Of a stretch of 64,000 nt of DNA, positions 62,770-64,000 are shown in pieces. The translations under genes were made by a program, and so were the position numbers. The notes under the pieces are model-generated. The model did no database searches. It was not told the DNA's origin and saw only the letters and a program-made list of their open reading frames with translations. The number at the start of each line of letters is the position of its first letter. Position 1 is the first letter of the stretch. Origin of the DNA: Niallia sp. NCCP-28 (GTDB lineage Bacteria; Bacillota; Bacilli; Bacillales; Cytobacillaceae); assembly GCF_023168165.1 (NCBI RefSeq), contig NZ_BQYJ01000002.1:62001-126000 (forward strand), given 5' to 3'.

Positions 62770-64000
62770 ATGAAAACAGGTTTATTAAAAGCAGAAGTTT
62801 CATCCATTTTTAAAAATAGAATGAAGCTTATTTCAATCATCGCAATTATTTTTATTCCAATTTTGTATTCTGGCATTTATTTATGGGCATTTTGGGATCC
62901 TTACGGCAATTTAGAAAAACTTCCAGTTGCAGTAGTAAATGAAGACAGCGGTGCAAAAATGGATGGAAAAAAGTTAGAACTTGGAAAGGATTTGGTAGAC
63001 AATTTAAAGGATAGCAATGATTTTGATTTTACCTTTGTGGAGAAGGAAAAAGGCTATAAAAACTTAGAAAATCAAAAATATTATATGCTAATTGAGATTC
63101 CTAAGGATTTTTCGGAAAATGCTACAACATTGATGGAAGATAATCCTAAAAAATTAGATTTGATATATGTTTCTAATCCAGGCTATAACTTTATTAGTGG
63201 CCAAATTGGCAATTCAGCAATGGAGAAAATTAAAGAAAGTGTAAGTAAAGAAATAACAAAAACATATGCTGAATCTATTTTTGACAATATTGGAGAAATG
63301 GCAGATGGACTGAAGTCAGCGAGTGATGGGGCAAAAAAATTGGAAGAGGGCACATCGAAAGTCCAATCGGGTTCAAAAGATGTATACAATAATTTAGCTG
63401 TACTTGCTGAAAAATCCATTGCTTTTAATCAAGGTGTTTCTTCAGCCAATGCTGGTGTCAAGGATTTGAAAGATGGTGCAGAAAATTTAGCTGAAGGGTT
63501 AGGAAAGCTGCAAACTGGTCAAAGTAGCCTTACGGATGCAGCTGGTAAACTGCAAGCTGGAGATCAATCCATTTTAAATGGAATTTCTCAAGCAACAGAA
63601 GGCATCAATAGTGTAAAAAATAGTATTCCAGCTTTAATAAATGGAACAAGCAAATTAAAGGAAGGTTCTGACTCATTATCTAATGGACTGACTAATTGGA
63701 GTGAAAAGTCAACAGAATTAGCAGATGGAGCCAAACAGTTAAATGCAGGCACAAAACAATTGCAGGAAACGATTAATTCTATGCTGCCATTGCTTGAAGG
63801 AGTACCAGAAGAAAATCAAAAAGAATTAGCAGCTGCTTTGCAAAGTCTTGTAGATGGAAGTGCATCGATTGCGGCAAACACTGAAGGCTTAGCGCAAGCT
63901 GCCAATCAGTTAGCTTCAGGTGGAGAAACATTATCAACTGGGCTAACTGATTTAAATCAAGGGCATGAGAAATTGCAGTCTGGCGTTAATCAGCTCGCAG
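62770..64000 (+). CDS. yhgE: YhgE/Pip-type membrane protein, 5' part (runs off window)
   Basis: The frame is open from ATG 62770, behind AGGAGG, to the window end (410 codons), so the 3' end is missing. The N-terminal membrane helix (MKLISIIAIIFIPILYSGIY) is followed by the family sequence LWAFWDPYGNLEKLPVAVVN and EDSGA, then a long extracytoplasmic region of repeated helical segments (LKDGAENLAEGLGKLQTGQS and similar repeats). YhgE/Pip proteins relate to phage receptors (YueB, Pip) and ABC-2-type exporters. The C-terminal membrane domain must lie beyond the window. Confidence 0.9.
   Translation, partial: MKTGLLKAEVSSIFKNRMKLISIIAIIFIPILYSGIYLWAFWDPYGNLEKLPVAVVNEDSGAKMDGKKLELGKDLVDNLKDSNDFDFTFVEKEKGYKNLENQKYYMLIEIPKDFSENATTLMEDNPKKLDLIYVSNPGYNFISGQIGNSAMEKIKESVSKEITKTYAESIFDNIGEMADGLKSASDGAKKLEEGTSKVQSGSKDVYNNLAVLAEKSIAFNQGVSSANAGVKDLKDGAENLAEGLGKLQTGQSSLTDAAGKLQAGDQSILNGISQATEGINSVKNSIPALINGTSKLKEGSDSLSNGLTNWSEKSTELADGAKQLNAGTKQLQETINSMLPLLEGVPEENQKELAAALQSLVDGSASIAANTEGLAQAANQLASGGETLSTGLTDLNQGHEKLQSGVNQLA

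Noticed and set aside
1-64000. tRNA, rRNA, tmRNA or prophage genes
   Set aside because: I looked for tRNA cloverleafs and phage gene runs and saw none; only IS and MITE-type mobile DNA was found.

Overview
The window is a chromosomal segment of an AT-rich, endospore-forming Bacillaceae bacterium. Two alpha/beta-type small acid-soluble spore proteins, a spore-associated YheC/YheD cluster, YjcZ-type mini-proteins, ScoC/Hpr, PrsA and EcsABC all point that way. From about 24.7 kb to the end, gene order follows the Bacillus subtilis yhe/yha/yhf/yhg region: yheA, yhaX, hemZ, yhaQP, yhaONM, yhaL, prsA, yhaJ-like, hpr, yhaH, serC, hit, ecsABC, yhaA, yhfA, hmoB, hemE, hemH, yhgD, yhgE. I cannot name the species; a relative of Niallia/Bacillus is my inference.

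Region by region. 1-3.4 kb: the end of a chemotaxis receptor, then a Fur-controlled feoA-feoB-Cys-rich ferrous iron operon. 3.4-5 kb: an insertion-sequence remnant, a dispersed repeat, an XRE-type regulator, and a leader region with two tiny ORFs and two terminator-like hairpins in front of a heterodimeric multidrug ABC exporter (bmrC-bmrD type, 5.0-8.8 kb). 9-14.5 kb: a siderophore-uptake locus (AraC-type Btr regulator, FeuA binding protein, FeuB and FeuC permeases) followed by a decayed esterase gene. 14.5-25.7 kb: spore protein genes, the sugar-ABC ATPase MsmX, a membrane hydrolase, a PucR-like regulator, four tandem YheC/YheD ATP-grasp genes and yheA. 25.7-32.3 kb: yhaX, hemZ, a PurR-controlled purine permease and the YhaQP ABC exporter. 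32.3-37.9 kb: a truncated IS1182-like element and a complete trehalose operon (treP-treC-treR), lying where yhaP and yhaO are neighbours in B. subtilis. 38-64 kb: the rest of the yha/hem region, ending in a truncated yhgE.

Iron and heme recur: Feo and Feu import, HemZ, HemE, HemH and the heme-degrading HmoB. hemY is absent from its usual place between hemH and yhgD, where a small transposed element and another repeat are found.

Intergenic regions are rich in mobile debris. One family is a roughly 190-200 bp element with GGCTGTTTTC terminal inverted repeats. Its three intact copies are each flanked by a different perfect 8-bp direct repeat, which indicates true transposition. A second family (core TTTATCACG...CACTGATTGAAGTTT) occurs five times, often directly after terminators. 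The two most unusual regulatory regions are the bmrCD-type leader (4.6-5.05 kb) and an array of alternating C-rich (anti-Shine-Dalgarno-like) motifs between hit and ecsA (50.6-51.1 kb), which looks like an undescribed structured RNA.
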